Source: Xanthomonas arboricola pv. juglandis
GTDB lineage: Bacteria; Pseudomonadota; Gammaproteobacteria; Xanthomonadales; Xanthomonadaceae
Direction of reading: 5' to 3'
Length of the DNA: 64,000 bases
Assembly: GCF_001013475.1 (NCBI RefSeq)
Contig: NZ_JZEF01000006.1
Location: 248,001-312,000, forward strand
The notes below the pieces were generated by a model, which saw only the letters and a list, made by a program, of their open reading frames with translations, made no database searches and was not told the origin of the DNA. Both the position numbers and the translations under genes were made by a program. Each line of letters opens with the position of its first letter. Positions within the stretch are counted from its first letter, which is position 1. This document shows positions 53,840-62,666 of this stretch, in pieces.

Positions 53840-54942
53840 TATGGGGTGAATACCTTCCTGTATTTGAAGCGTGGACCCGGCCCGGCGCGCTCTGCGCGGT
53901 AGTAGATCTGCGCATCCGCGGGCGGTTCGCCCTGATAGATCTCATGCGTGGATGCGTGCACCCACCGCAGATTGGCGTCATCCTGAAAGCTGGAGATCGC
54001 GGCAAGCTCGGCCGGTGTCGCGCCGCCGACGCGCCAGGATTGCTCCAGCACACCGCAGACCGGACCGGCCTGCCCATCGTCGCCGCTGACCACGTCGTAG
54101 TTGCGCCGCGAGATGTGCAACCCAGGATAGGCGGCGGTGATGAATCGATCGTATCTGCAGGCCTGCTCGACCACGCGCTGTTGCAGCGACGGTAGCGCGG
54201 TCATGGCCAGTGCCTCGAGCGATCCGCGATACACATGCAGCGACGAGCCGCCGTAGACCTCTTCATCCTGCATGTTGCGCACGCTGCATTGCGTGCCGTA
54301 ATAGGCGATCTGGACACCAGCCACGCAGAGCTCGCCAACGCTGTGCGTCACGGGCTGCAGGATATTGCGCTCCAGCACCGCGCCATGCGTGCCCAGATAG
54401 TGCTCCGGCAGGCTGTCCAGCACCTGCGCGAGGTGCGCTGCGCCGGCGATGCGCCATTGGCCATTGCCACCCACGCCGGTCGGCAGTTTGAGTCGCACAC
54501 CGCCGTCCGGAAGCAGGATCTCCAATGCACGCAGGGCATCGATGCGCGAAAACACCGTATAGCCCACCAATGTAGCCGGGATCAGCGCGGTGGCCAATGC
54601 CTGGTTCCATCCGGCGATGCTGGCTGCGTGGTCGCCAATGAGCGGGTGGCCGATCACCTTGGTCGCCAGGAAGGCATGCGGCACGATGCCGCCCAGCAGG
54701 TCCGCCGCGTCATCGATACCGAGTCCATGCGCCTGTTCCGAGGTCAAGGTCTCATCGGGCACATGAAACACGGTCTTGGGGACAGCATGCTTGGAGTCAC
54801 TGGCATGCCCTGCGCCGCGTACGCCCAACAATCGCGCAATTTCACCGCAGACCCAGGCATGCGTGGCACGCTCGTGACCGTACTCGGGCACCGGCCGCGT
54901 GACATGCCCCACGACCTGGCAGTACTGCTTGTGCGCCATCAC
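53839..54942 (-). CDS. DUF3182 family protein, ATP-grasp-like
   Basis: The 367-residue protein matches the DUF3182 family as I remember it. It has a [19 protein letters not shown] start, [24 protein letters not shown], a [14 protein letters not shown] loop resembling the ATP-grasp lysine-glycine motif, and [16 protein letters not shown]-grasp enzymes join carboxylates to amines or thiols using ATP. Coupling with an alpha/beta hydrolase suggests a small two-enzyme pathway. Function of the family is not established. Confidence 0.7.
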   Translation of the reverse strand: MMAHKQYCQVVGHVTRPVPEYGHERATHAWVCGEIARLLGVRGAGHASDSKHAVPKTVFHVPDETLTSEQAHGLGIDDAADLLGGIVPHAFLATKVIGHPLIGDHAASIAGWNQALATALIPATLVGYTVFSRIDALRALEILLPDGGVRLKLPTGVGGNGQWRIAGAAHLAQVLDSLPEHYLGTHGAVLERNILQPVTHSVGELCVAGVQIAYYGTQCSVRNMQDEEVYGGSSLHVYRGSLEALAMTALPSLQQRVVEQACRYDRFITAAYPGLHISRRNYDVVSGDDGQAGPVCGVLEQSWRVGGATPAELAAISSFQDDANLRWVHASTHEIYQGEPPADAQIYYRAERAGPGPRFKYRKVFTP

Positions 54943-55047
54943 GTCTCCCCTCGCAGCGTCGAGCTGCGTGCCGTTGCTGGCTTGTTCAAACAGTTGAGAC
55001 GCACGCAGGCATTGATGCAGCGCTACGCGATGCCTGGGAGAACCGGC

Positions 55048-55209
55048 TTATTTCAGCGTCAGATAGAACGCAAATACGATCGCAAGGACGACGATCAAGC
55101 TGATGGCGACACGTCCCCCTCGTAGCTCCACCAAGGCATGCCACCACACGCGTGCTTCGGAGGTACCGCTGGCGGCTTGCGGCTTACGGCTGCTTTCGCT
55201 GTCCTGCAT
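55048..55209 (-). CDS. small single-pass membrane protein
   Basis: The 53-residue product (start ATG 55209) is hydrophilic first and ends in a single membrane helix (VAISLIVVLAIVFAFYLTLK), the layout of a tail-anchored protein. In-frame ATGs at 55224 and 55254 are alternatives. The neighbouring DUF3182 gene is downstream on the same strand, 105 nt away. Function is unknown. Confidence 0.55.
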   Translation of the reverse strand: MQDSESSRKPQAASGTSEARVWWHALVELRGGRVAISLIVVLAIVFAFYLTLK

Positions 55210-55622
55210 CCTGAGTACTCTCATCTCCCTAAAGTCATCCCACATCCTAAGCATCAGACGTTACACAAGTGTGGAACGATTCAGAATCTTCCGTAAATTG
55301 CGGCATTGCGTGGGCGTTTTATCGCTCATCAACGCAGCTACTAGCCGATGCGCGATGGCAAGTCTCGTACCTCGATTGCCGACATTGCAGCCAATGCAAT
55401 CGATTGCTGGCTGTTGCTCAGCACGACGCTACGACTTCGATCACAACTGCAGTCCACGCGCGACATTGCCTGCATACGCAGCGTGTAGAGGCGCAAACGC
55501 AAGCTGACCAGTTAAGCACGCACCACCGCAACGCGTTGAATAGTCGTGTTCGATGATCATTCGTTGACACAGCCGCAGTTACCCTGCATGTCAAGTTTGT
55601 TTAACCCGGACCACGCGAAGTC
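55210..55622. other. intergenic region, no supported gene
   Basis: About 400 nt of mixed composition contain only short frames with poor codon use. TTTAACCC (about 55599-55606) upstream of the 55623 gene may belong to its promoter. No RNA gene or repeat was recognised. Confidence 0.4.
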
Positions 55623-55904
55623 ATGAGCAGAGACCCATCCGTCATCGATGTACAAGCCGAAATCGCGCATTGGCAGGCGCGGCACGCCCAGGGCAACTTG
55701 GGTGCAGGCAAGTTCAGCGAATTGTCCCCGGTGGTGAAAATGGCCTGCGATATCTACCTACAGGCGCCGCGTTCGAGCGATCAGGAACGTCTGCGCCTGT
55801 TTCGCGACCGCCTGGAGCATCACTTCATCTCATCCAGCACCCAGTCCAACTACGAACAGTTGGCTACCGATTGCTGGCAGCGGCTGGGCACACGCAATAG
55901 TTGA
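55623..55904 (+). CDS. small hypothetical protein (93 residues)
   Basis: The protein is soluble and mostly helical: MSRDPSVIDVQAEIAHW, then GKFSELSPVVKMACDIYLQ and a Tyr/Arg-rich C-terminus ending DCWQRLGTRNS. The composition is normal for the organism, supporting it as a real gene. I do not recognise the family. The next small gene begins 42 nt downstream, so they may be co-transcribed. Confidence 0.6.
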   Translation: MSRDPSVIDVQAEIAHWQARHAQGNLGAGKFSELSPVVKMACDIYLQAPRSSDQERLRLFRDRLEHHFISSSTQSNYEQLATDCWQRLGTRNS

Positions 55905-55946
55905 GCAGCACGTATTGAGCAGGACCGTTACTCATTGGAGAGCATC

Positions 55947-56213
55947 ATGAAAACCCCGTATCAAGTGCAGCAGGAGCTGGAGCGATTGGAGCGGCTGGTT
56001 CCGCACATCGTCAGCGACCAAGGCGACCGCGCGGAGGACATCCTAGGCTTCCATGTCGCCAGCTTGCTGGGCAGTGCCCCGGCCAGCGAACACGCTTTGA
56101 TTCGCGAACGCACCGCACGCATGGCGCGCGTGTGCCGCACCGCACAGGACACCGTGCGTACGCCAGCCAGATCGTTGGGCCTTGGCGCAGCCGCCCAGGC
56201 GCAGCTGGCCTGA
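55947..56213 (+). CDS. small hypothetical protein (88 residues)
   Basis: Start ATG 55947 lies behind TTGGAGAGCATC; an in-frame ATG at 55935 lacks a ribosome site. The product is helical and charged (KTPYQVQQELERLERLVPHI, then RTARMARVCRTAQDTVRTPA). No domain is recognised. It lies in a row of small genes before the DUF4142 lipoprotein. Confidence 0.6.
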   Translation: MKTPYQVQQELERLERLVPHIVSDQGDRAEDILGFHVASLLGSAPASEHALIRERTARMARVCRTAQDTVRTPARSLGLGAAAQAQLA

Positions 56214-56306
56214 CCGGCAGGCGCCGATCCACGCATCACCGGAGCCGCGTAGCGGCTCCTTTGCATTTCACCGTCGGCAGTATTGGCCGCATTCTTTAGG
56301 ACCTCC

Positions 56307-56900
56307 ATGAAATCCCTTCTTGTCGCGACATCGCTCCTTGCCATGCTCTCCTTGACCGCCTGCGATCGCCCCGGCGGGGATGCCTCGCGGACTGCGCCGG
56401 CAGTATCGCCTGAGCCGACTGCCGCACCGGTCAGCGGCACCGGCGCTGCCGAACTGGCTAAGGGCGATCCCGCCGTGCTCGGCGTGCTGGCGGCGCTGGA
56501 TGAAAACGAAATCGCGCTGGCCAAGCAGGCCATCTCCCAGGATCTGGGCGGCGCGACCGACACCTTCGCCAAGCAGCTGCTGCACGACCACGAAGCCAAC
56601 CTGGAAAAGAGCAAGGCACTGGGTGCCACCGACAGCCCGCGGGCCGATGCAATGCGCGCCAAGGGCAAGGCAGCGGTGGACGCACTGGCAAAGACAGCGA
56701 CCCTGCCCGATGGCAAGGACGCCTACCGCAATGCCTTCCTGCGCACGATGGTCAGCGACCACGGCGACACCATCAAGATCATCGACGCCGAACTGCTGCC
56801 CGCCGCCGAAAGCGCGCCGTTCAAGCAGCATCTGGAAGAAAGCCGGCGCGTGGTGTCAGCGCACTTCGAGCGTGCCCACGCGGTGTCCTCCTCGCGCTGA
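56307..56900 (+). CDS. DUF4142 lipoprotein
   Basis: The 197-residue product has a lipoprotein signal (LLVATSLLAMLSLTAC, lipidated Cys after LTA), a Pro/Ala linker and a DUF4142 helical bundle (VLAALDENEIALAKQAI, AKQLLHDHEANLEKSKAL, NAFLRTMVSDHGDTIKIIDA). DUF4142 proteins are ferritin-like four-helix bundles of unknown role, often linked to envelope stress. The frame begins at 56283 but ATG 56307 gives the correct signal peptide. Confidence 0.85.
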   Translation: MKSLLVATSLLAMLSLTACDRPGGDASRTAPAVSPEPTAAPVSGTGAAELAKGDPAVLGVLAALDENEIALAKQAISQDLGGATDTFAKQLLHDHEANLEKSKALGATDSPRADAMRAKGKAAVDALAKTATLPDGKDAYRNAFLRTMVSDHGDTIKIIDAELLPAAESAPFKQHLEESRRVVSAHFERAHAVSSSR

Positions 56901-56924
56901 GCCTGTTACAGCGTCTGCAAGCAG

Positions 56925-56957
56925 CCAACGCGCCGGCCTGTCCGGCGCGTTGGCGTT
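56925..56957 (+). terminator. terminator after the DUF4142 gene
   Basis: A perfect 12-bp stem CCAACGCGCCGG / CCGGCGCGTTGG with a 5-nt loop is followed by CGTTTG. The T tract is short, so efficiency is uncertain. Confidence 0.6.
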
Positions 56958-57108
56958 TGAGCCTTGCCGGTCTTGCCGATCGGACACGCCCTCCGCCCGG
57001 CCACCGTCCTGGTGCCGCACGCGGCCATCGCAGCGTGTGCAGCGACTTCACTTTGCAGCAGGCAGCGCTGGCCTATCGTGCCGCATCGATTCAGCGCAGG
57101 AATATCCC

Positions 57109-57996
57109 ATGCAGTTGCTCATCACCGGCGGCACCGGGTTCATCGGCCAGGCCTTGTGTCCGGCACTCGTGCAGGCCGGGCACCAGGTCAGCGTGCTGAC
57201 CCGCGACCTGCGGCGCGCGGCGCGTCACCTGCCCGGCATGACCGTGGTGGACACGCTGGACGGCGTGCAGGCCGATGCGGTCATCAATCTGGCGGGCGAG
57301 CCGCTGGCGGCCGGCCGCTGGACCGATGCGCGCAAACAGCGCTTCCGCGCATCGCGCCTGGGCATCACCGGCCAGCTGCATGCCTGGATCGCGCAGCAGC
57401 CGGCCGAACGGCGCCCGGCGGTGCTGATTTCCGGCTCGGCGGTGGGCTATTACGGCGAGCGTGGCGACAGCGTCCTGACCGAGGCGGACCACGCAGGCGA
57501 CGATTTCTCTGCACAGCTGTGCCGCGACTGGGAAGCCGAAGCGGCAAAGATCGCCGCGCTCGGCCCGCGCGTGAGCTGGGTGCGCACCGGCATCGTGCTC
57601 GACCGCGACGGCGGCGCGCTGGCGCGCATGCTGCCGGCGTTCCGCTTCGGCGGCGGCGGCCCATTCGGCGATGGCCGGCACTGGATGAGCTGGATCCACC
57701 GCGCCGACATGGTGGCCTTGCTGCTGTGGTTGCTGGAACACGGCCAGCCCGGCGCCTACAACGCCACCGCGCCGACCCCGGTTACCAATGCCGAGTTCGC
57801 GCGCACCCTGGCCCACGTGCTGCATCGCCCGGCGCTGCTGGCGCTGCCGGCCGGCCTGCTACGGCTGGGCTTTGGCGAGATGGCCGAGCTGCTGCTGGTC
57901 AGCCAGCGCGTGCTGCCGCAACGCGCCCTGGATGCCGGCTTCCGCTTCCAGTACGTCCACCTGGAAGCGGCATTGCGCGCCATCCTGCAGCGCTAG
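57109..57996 (+). CDS. TIGR01777 family NAD-dependent epimerase (YfcH-like)
   Basis: The 295-residue protein is an extended SDR with LLITGGTGFIGQALCPALV, INLAGEPLA, ISGSAVGYYGERGD and the MSWIHRADMVALLLWLLE block of the TIGR01777/YfcH (SulA homologue) group. The substrate of this group is unknown. ATG 57109 follows GCAGGAATATCCC; the long frame upstream to 56380 is a shadow of the lipoprotein gene. Confidence 0.88.
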   Translation: MQLLITGGTGFIGQALCPALVQAGHQVSVLTRDLRRAARHLPGMTVVDTLDGVQADAVINLAGEPLAAGRWTDARKQRFRASRLGITGQLHAWIAQQPAERRPAVLISGSAVGYYGERGDSVLTEADHAGDDFSAQLCRDWEAEAAKIAALGPRVSWVRTGIVLDRDGGALARMLPAFRFGGGGPFGDGRHWMSWIHRADMVALLLWLLEHGQPGAYNATAPTPVTNAEFARTLAHVLHRPALLALPAGLLRLGFGEMAELLLVSQRVLPQRALDAGFRFQYVHLEAALRAILQR

Positions 57997-58145
57997 CGCC
58001 TGCGCGGTGGCCCTGCGGCCTTGCGCAATGGCAGGGCTGCCGGCCGCCTGTAACGGCCCGGCGTGCCATGCACTAATATTTGCCTAACGACCATCTCCGA
58101 CAGTGCTGCCGATCTCGGACTGGCCCTGGGCCCGGCGGAACACCT

Positions 58146-58811
58146 ATGCACCTGCTGCTTGTCGAAGACGACACCATGCTGGCCAACGCGATCTGCGATG
58201 GCGTCCGCCAGCAGTCCTGGACCATCGACCACGTCGGCAGCGCCAATGCCGCCAAGACCGTGCTGGTGGACCACCGCTACACCGCGGTGCTGCTGGACAT
58301 CGGCCTGCCGGGCGAGTCCGGGCTGACGGTGATCCGCTTCATGCGCGGCCATTACGACGCCACGCCGGTGATCGCACTGACCGCGCGCGGCCAGCTCACC
58401 GACCGCATCCGCGGCCTGGATGCCGGTGCCGACGACTACCTGGTCAAGCCGTTCCAGTTCGACGAGCTGATGGCGCGACTGCGTGCGATCACCCGGCGCA
58501 GCCAGGGCCGCGTGGTGCCGCTGCTCACGCAGGGCGATGTCTGCGTGGACCCGAGCAGCCGCAAGGTCACCCGCGACGGCAAGTGGGTGGCGCTGAGCGC
58601 GCACGAATACCGCCTGCTGCTGGCGCTGATGGAACGCGCCGGGCGCGTGGTCACCAAGGATCAACTGGAAGAAGGCGTCTACGGCGGTCCGTCCGAAGGC
58701 GGCAGCAACATGATTGCGGTATACGTGCACCAGCTGCGCCGCAAGCTCGGCGACGAGCTGATCTCCACGGTGTATGGCCAGGGCTACATGGTCGGCAAGG
58801 CACCGGAATGA
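58146..58811 (+). CDS. OmpR-family response regulator
   Basis: The 221-residue regulator has a receiver domain with phosphorylation Asp in AVLLDIGLPGESG, an acidic pair in LLVEDDTML, the K motif YLVKPFQFDEL, and a C-terminal winged helix (ALSAHEYRLLLALM, QLEEGVYGGPSEGGSNMIAV, YVHQLRRKLG). It forms a two-component pair with the kinase immediately downstream (4-nt overlap). PhoP/QseB-type regulators are the nearest in style. The frame start at 58080 has no basis; ATG 58146 is used. Confidence 0.92.
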   Translation: MHLLLVEDDTMLANAICDGVRQQSWTIDHVGSANAAKTVLVDHRYTAVLLDIGLPGESGLTVIRFMRGHYDATPVIALTARGQLTDRIRGLDAGADDYLVKPFQFDELMARLRAITRRSQGRVVPLLTQGDVCVDPSSRKVTRDGKWVALSAHEYRLLLALMERAGRVVTKDQLEEGVYGGPSEGGSNMIAVYVHQLRRKLGDELISTVYGQGYMVGKAPE

Positions 58812-59992
58812 AATCGCTGCAGGCACGCATGCTGGCGGCGCTGGCCGCAATCGTGTTGTTGAGCTGGTCCACCTCGTTGTGGATCCTGGTCGCCCTGGTC
58901 ACCCAGGGCCATCACAGCGTGTTCGAGCAGGAGCTCAACATGTTCGGCGACCAGTTGATCAGCGCCCTGCCCGATGCGCTGGAGCACCGCTTCGATACGC
59001 AAGCGGAGCCGCCGGCCGCGGTCGATACGCACACCCCGATCGGCAATGCGTCCTCGCGCATGAGCTTCAAGCAGACCTTGATTGCGATGGTGCTCAACAC
59101 CTTGCAACTGGGGGTATTGGGCGTGCTGGTGTGGTGGGCGGTCCGCACCTCGCTCGCACCGCTGCGCGCCATCTCCGGCGCCATCGCGCAACGCACCGGG
59201 CTGGAAACCGAGCCGGTGCCGCTGGCGCAGGTGCCAGACGAGATTCGCCCGCTGATCGGCTCCTTCAATTCGCTGCTGGCCCGCGTGGAGAAGACCGTGC
59301 AGGCCGAGCGCGATTTCGTGGCAGACGCCGCGCACGAACTGCGCACCCCGCTGTCTGCGCTGCATGCCTACGCCGAGGTCGCGCTGCGCGCACCCACGCT
59401 GGAGGCCAAGGACGCGGCGCTGCAGCAGCTACTTGAAACCGCGCGCCGCAGCAATCGCCTGGCCGAGCAATTGCTGGATCTGGCGCGGCTGGATGCAGGC
59501 ATCAGCTCGGCGGCGTATCAGCAGGTGGACATGGGCGAGCTGATCTCGCATGTGCTGGACGAATTCAGCGTGCAGGCCGAGGCCCGCCACATCAATTTGC
59601 AGGTGGAAGCATCGCCGTGCCTGTTGCGTTGCGATGTGGATGCGGTGGGTATCCTGATCCGCAATCTGGTCGACAACGCCATCCGCTATGGCCGGCTCCA
59701 TGGCATGGTGGAAGTGAGTTGCGGCTACTGCCTGCGCGCCGATGCGCTGCATCCGTTCGTGCAGGTCAGCGATGACGGCCCCGGCGTCCCGGAGAGTGCC
59801 CACGCATCCATCTTCGAACGCTTCTACCGGGTTGCCGGCAGCCAGGTGCAGGGCAGCGGAATCGGTCTGTCGCTGGTGGCCGGTATCGCGCGCCTGCACG
59901 AAGCCAGCATCGAAACCTGCGAAGGCCACGAGGGCCGCGGCCTGTGCGTGCGCGTGGTGTTCGCCAGCGAGGGCGTGCGCCGCACCGGCTGA
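58808..59992 (+). CDS. sensor histidine kinase (QseC/TctE-like)
   Basis: The 394-residue kinase has two membrane helices (MLAALAAIVLLSWSTSLWIL; TLIAMVLNTLQLGVLGVLVWWAV) flanking a short periplasmic sensor of about 75 residues. A cytoplasmic linker precedes the H box FVADAAHELRTPLSALHAY, the N box (LIRNLVDNAIRYG) and the G boxes DDGPGVPES and GSGIGLSLVAGI. The short sensor is typical of QseC/TctE kinases. Its ATG overlaps the regulator stop (ATGA). Confidence 0.9.
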   Translation: MKSLQARMLAALAAIVLLSWSTSLWILVALVTQGHHSVFEQELNMFGDQLISALPDALEHRFDTQAEPPAAVDTHTPIGNASSRMSFKQTLIAMVLNTLQLGVLGVLVWWAVRTSLAPLRAISGAIAQRTGLETEPVPLAQVPDEIRPLIGSFNSLLARVEKTVQAERDFVADAAHELRTPLSALHAYAEVALRAPTLEAKDAALQQLLETARRSNRLAEQLLDLARLDAGISSAAYQQVDMGELISHVLDEFSVQAEARHINLQVEASPCLLRCDVDAVGILIRNLVDNAIRYGRLHGMVEVSCGYCLRADALHPFVQVSDDGPGVPESAHASIFERFYRVAGSQVQGSGIGLSLVAGIARLHEASIETCEGHEGRGLCVRVVFASEGVRRTG

Positions 59993-60085
59993 ACGCAGGC
60001 GGCGTGCGGCGATCGTCCAGCGCCCAACCAATAAGTTTCCAACACCCGCTGCCTACAGTGCACTCACCGCACGCATCCAGGATGC

Positions 60086-60382
60086 ATGGTGATGTTCCAC
60101 TCGATCCGTTCCACCCCGCTCTCTCCCGCCGCCATCGCGCTGCTGGCACCGCATACGGCTGCCAACGATAGCGTTGCCCCTGCCCCTGTCGCCGATGTCC
60201 TGCTGCTGGACTTTCGCTGTGGCCGCACCGGCACGCGCAATCGCGACATCTGGAGCGAACTGCCGGATATCCGCAGCGCGCGTCAGGCGCGCCGGCTGCA
60301 GCACTGGGCCAAGAGCGGGGTGATGTTCACTGCTGCCGCAGTGGTGTTTGCGCTGGCGGTGGCCAGCTATCTGATGCATTGA
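60086..60382 (+). CDS. hypothetical protein with C-terminal membrane helix
   Basis: The 98-residue protein is hydrophilic (WSELPDIRSARQARRLQHW) and ends in one membrane helix (VMFTAAAVVFALAVASYLMH). The start at 60086 has AGGATGC upstream. It follows the kinase and may depend on the same regulator. Function is not recognised. Confidence 0.6.
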   Translation: MVMFHSIRSTPLSPAAIALLAPHTAANDSVAPAPVADVLLLDFRCGRTGTRNRDIWSELPDIRSARQARRLQHWAKSGVMFTAAAVVFALAVASYLMH

Positions 60383-60441
60383 GCGCGCGGCCCCGCTCGC
60401 GCGTGCTTGTCCCTATCTGCTTCCTCTCCAGGTATCTGCCC

Positions 60442-61104
60442 ATGTCGTCGCATTCTTTTGTCCGTTGCTGCGCGCTGCTGGTTGTCGGCGTGACGCTGAT
60501 CGGTTGTGCCAGTACGCGCCCGATGCCGTACAGCCAGCTGCCGTCTTCAAGCTATCTGCGCCCGCACGATGGCAGCCGTGGTGACCGCATGCCGTACGCC
60601 TACCAGGGCGAGGTGGATTGGACGCGCTACCGCGCCGCACTGGTCGAGCCGGTCAGCATCTATCGCGGTCCTGACGCGCAATTCGAAGACGTGCCCGAGC
60701 AGGACAAACGCATGCTCGCCGATTACATGCAACAGGAGTTCGGCAATGCGATCGGGCAGCGTTGGCAACGCGCGACGGTGGCCGATCGCGACACCTTGCG
60801 CGTGCGCATCAGCCTGGCCGGTGCCAAGCCCAGCAAACGGGTGCTGGGCACCTTCATGAAGGTGGATCTGGGTGGCGGCTCTTATAACGCGGTGCAGGCC
60901 GCACGCGGCAAGGAAGGCGCATTCTCCGGCTCGGTCAGCTACGCGGTGGAAATCTTCGACGCGCAGAGCAACCGCCTACTCGCCGCCTATGTCGAAAAAC
61001 AGTATCCGAGCGCAATGAACATCAAGGCCAGCCTGGGCGCCTACGACGCGGCCAAGGCCGGTATTCGCAAGGGCGCCGAGCAGTTGGTCAAGGGAATGGA
61101 GTAG
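60442..61104 (+). CDS. DUF3313 lipoprotein
   Basis: The 220-residue protein has a lipoprotein signal (CCALLVVGVTLIGCAS, lipidated Cys in LIGC) and the DUF3313 fold (YRAALVEPVSIYRGPDAQF, LADYMQQEFGNAI). The C-terminal GAYDAAKAGIRKGAEQLVKG helix is characteristic. It probably sits at the outer membrane. ATG 60442 gives the lipobox at the correct distance; the frame start at 60379 does not. Confidence 0.85.
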   Translation: MSSHSFVRCCALLVVGVTLIGCASTRPMPYSQLPSSSYLRPHDGSRGDRMPYAYQGEVDWTRYRAALVEPVSIYRGPDAQFEDVPEQDKRMLADYMQQEFGNAIGQRWQRATVADRDTLRVRISLAGAKPSKRVLGTFMKVDLGGGSYNAVQAARGKEGAFSGSVSYAVEIFDAQSNRLLAAYVEKQYPSAMNIKASLGAYDAAKAGIRKGAEQLVKGME

Positions 61105-61107
61105 CTG

Positions 61108-61157
61108 GGATTTAGGATTTGGGATTTGGGATTTGGGAATCGGGAATCGGGAATCGG
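61108..61157. repeat. tandem heptamer array (GGATTTG/GGAATCG)
   Basis: About seven 7-bp units (four GGATTT-type then three GGAATC-type) follow the DUF3313 stop by 4 nt. Related arrays occur at 2721-2845 and 9549-9580, so this is a dispersed Xanthomonas-type heptamer repeat. The rest of 61158-61510 holds a dispersed hairpin (next entry) and no gene. Confidence 0.8.
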
Positions 61158-61185
61158 ATTAGCGGAAGCGATGGCTTGCAGTTTC

Positions 61186-61231
61186 CTTCTCCCACCGGGA
61201 GAAGGTGCCCCGCAGAGGCGGATGAGGGTCC
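61186..61231. repeat. second copy of the dispersed CCTTCTCCC hairpin repeat
   Basis: CCTTCTCCCACCGGGAGAAGG forms a 9-bp stem and is followed by TGCCCCGCAGAGGCGGATGAGGGTC. Its reverse complement aligns with the element at 29401-29448 with a few changes. Both copies are intergenic. Confidence 0.8.
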
Positions 61232-61514
61232 GGGCGAAGCCTCGCGAACTCGGAACGACACGCGGGCTTCGTCGGTTTCATCCCAGCGCCGCTGCACGCC
61301 TAACCCACTCTTGCGGCGCGGGCGCTCCAGGACACGCGCACCCATGGCGTGCAAGCCGTACCTTCTCGCTCCGTGAGGAGAGTGGCTTGATGTTCCGCAT
61401 CTGGCGAGCGGTGCGGACAGATGCCCATCCGGTTCAAATGTCAGATCCAGTCACTTGCCCGATCACATGAGCGCAGCAAGCAAGGGACCGCCTCGTTAAC
61501 GATCACACCACAAA

Positions 61515-61548
61515 AAAGGCCGGCGCTGTACGAACAGCGCCGGCCTTT
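61515..61548 (-). terminator. terminator of the H1-like gene
   Basis: A perfect 14-bp stem (AAAGGCCGGCGCTG / CAGCGCCGGCCTTT) with a 6-nt loop and a six-residue A run on the plus strand (T run on the minus strand) ends the minus-strand gene 57 nt after its stop. Confidence 0.9.
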
Positions 61549-61605
61549 GTCAGTCTGCACGGCCAACGCATCGTCAGCGTGCAATGCCATCTTGGTGCTG
61601 CAGCA

Positions 61606-62424
61606 TCAACGCGTCACGCGCTTGGCCACCTTCTTGCCCACCGCCTTGCGGGCGGCGGTGGTCTTGGCCACGGCACGCGTGGCCGGGGTCTTGGTGACCT
61701 TGGCTGCCTTCTTCAGGGTGGTCTTGGTCACCGCCTTCTTGAGCGGGGCCTTTTTCACTGCGGCCTGTTTGGTGGCGGTCTGTTTGGCCACCGGTGCCTT
61801 CTTGGCGGCGGGCGTGACGATGGTCTTGGCGACCGGCTTCTTGACCGGGGCCGCCTTGGCCGCAGCCTTCTTCGCTGCCGTACGCGCGCCCACCGTGGCC
61901 ACCGCGCTCTTGCGCGCTGCGCTCTTGGCAGCGGTCTTGGCACTCAGTGCTGCGGCTTCGGCCTTGGCATTGGCCTTGGCGGTTTCCAGCTTCTGCTTGG
62001 CGCTGGCCTTGGTGTTGGCCAGTTTCTTCTTGGCAGCATCGGTGGTGCTGCTCAGCTTCTGCTTGGCGGCATCCTTGGTAGATGCAAGCTTCTGCTTGGC
62101 AGCGTCCTTGGTGGCGGTCAACTTGTCCTTGGCGGCCTCCTTGCCCGACACCAGCGAGCGCTTGGTCTTGGCCACGCTGCGCTTGACCGCGGTGGCTGCA
62201 TCGCCGGCCTTTTCGACAACGCGCTGTTCGACCTTGACCACGGCCTTGCGGGCCTTGGCGACGCGGATCTTGACCTCTGCCGCCGCCGTGCCGGCCGCGT
62301 CCTGCACGCTGGCCACCGCGTCGCTGGTGGTGCTGGCGATGGTCTCGCCCAGTTCGGTGGCAGTGCTCTTGACGCTATCGACAGCCTCGGACAGGGTTGC
62401 CGTCACACCATTGCCGTTGCTCAT
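61606..62424 (-). CDS. histone H1-like Lys/Ala-rich protein with 11-residue helical repeat
   Basis: The 272-residue protein begins at ATG 62424 behind an ideal AAGGAGGGTCCT site. It has an acidic-to-neutral N-terminal segment (LSEAVDSVKSTATELGETIA), five consecutive 11-residue units of type KQKLxSTKDAA in the middle, and a long C-terminal AKKAxVKK-type tail with more than thirty lysines. The tail resembles AlgP/H1 proteins that bind DNA; the 11-mer region resembles LEA group 3 helices. It probably binds DNA or protects macromolecules under stress. Low complexity makes family assignment tentative. Confidence 0.75.
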   Translation of the reverse strand: MSNGNGVTATLSEAVDSVKSTATELGETIASTTSDAVASVQDAAGTAAAEVKIRVAKARKAVVKVEQRVVEKAGDAATAVKRSVAKTKRSLVSGKEAAKDKLTATKDAAKQKLASTKDAAKQKLSSTTDAAKKKLANTKASAKQKLETAKANAKAEAAALSAKTAAKSAARKSAVATVGARTAAKKAAAKAAPVKKPVAKTIVTPAAKKAPVAKQTATKQAAVKKAPLKKAVTKTTLKKAAKVTKTPATRAVAKTTAARKAVGKKVAKRVTR

Positions 62425-62666
62425 AGGACCCTCCTTAAGGGCATCAGTGCTGAAAACGCGGGCGATGCGCAGCGGCATGCGTATGCTGAACAGGCATCGG
62501 ATCAAGCGGACGCTACGCCGGGCTCAAGCGACTGTCAACGCAGCGCCGGCAAGGGCTCGGCGGCGCTTTCACCAGGCGTTAAATTGCCCGCTGGCACTCT
62601 CGTTCAGCTTGATTTACGCAGTCAGACGCCCTATTCCTCTTCCACCGCGTAACCCGGACTCGTTGC

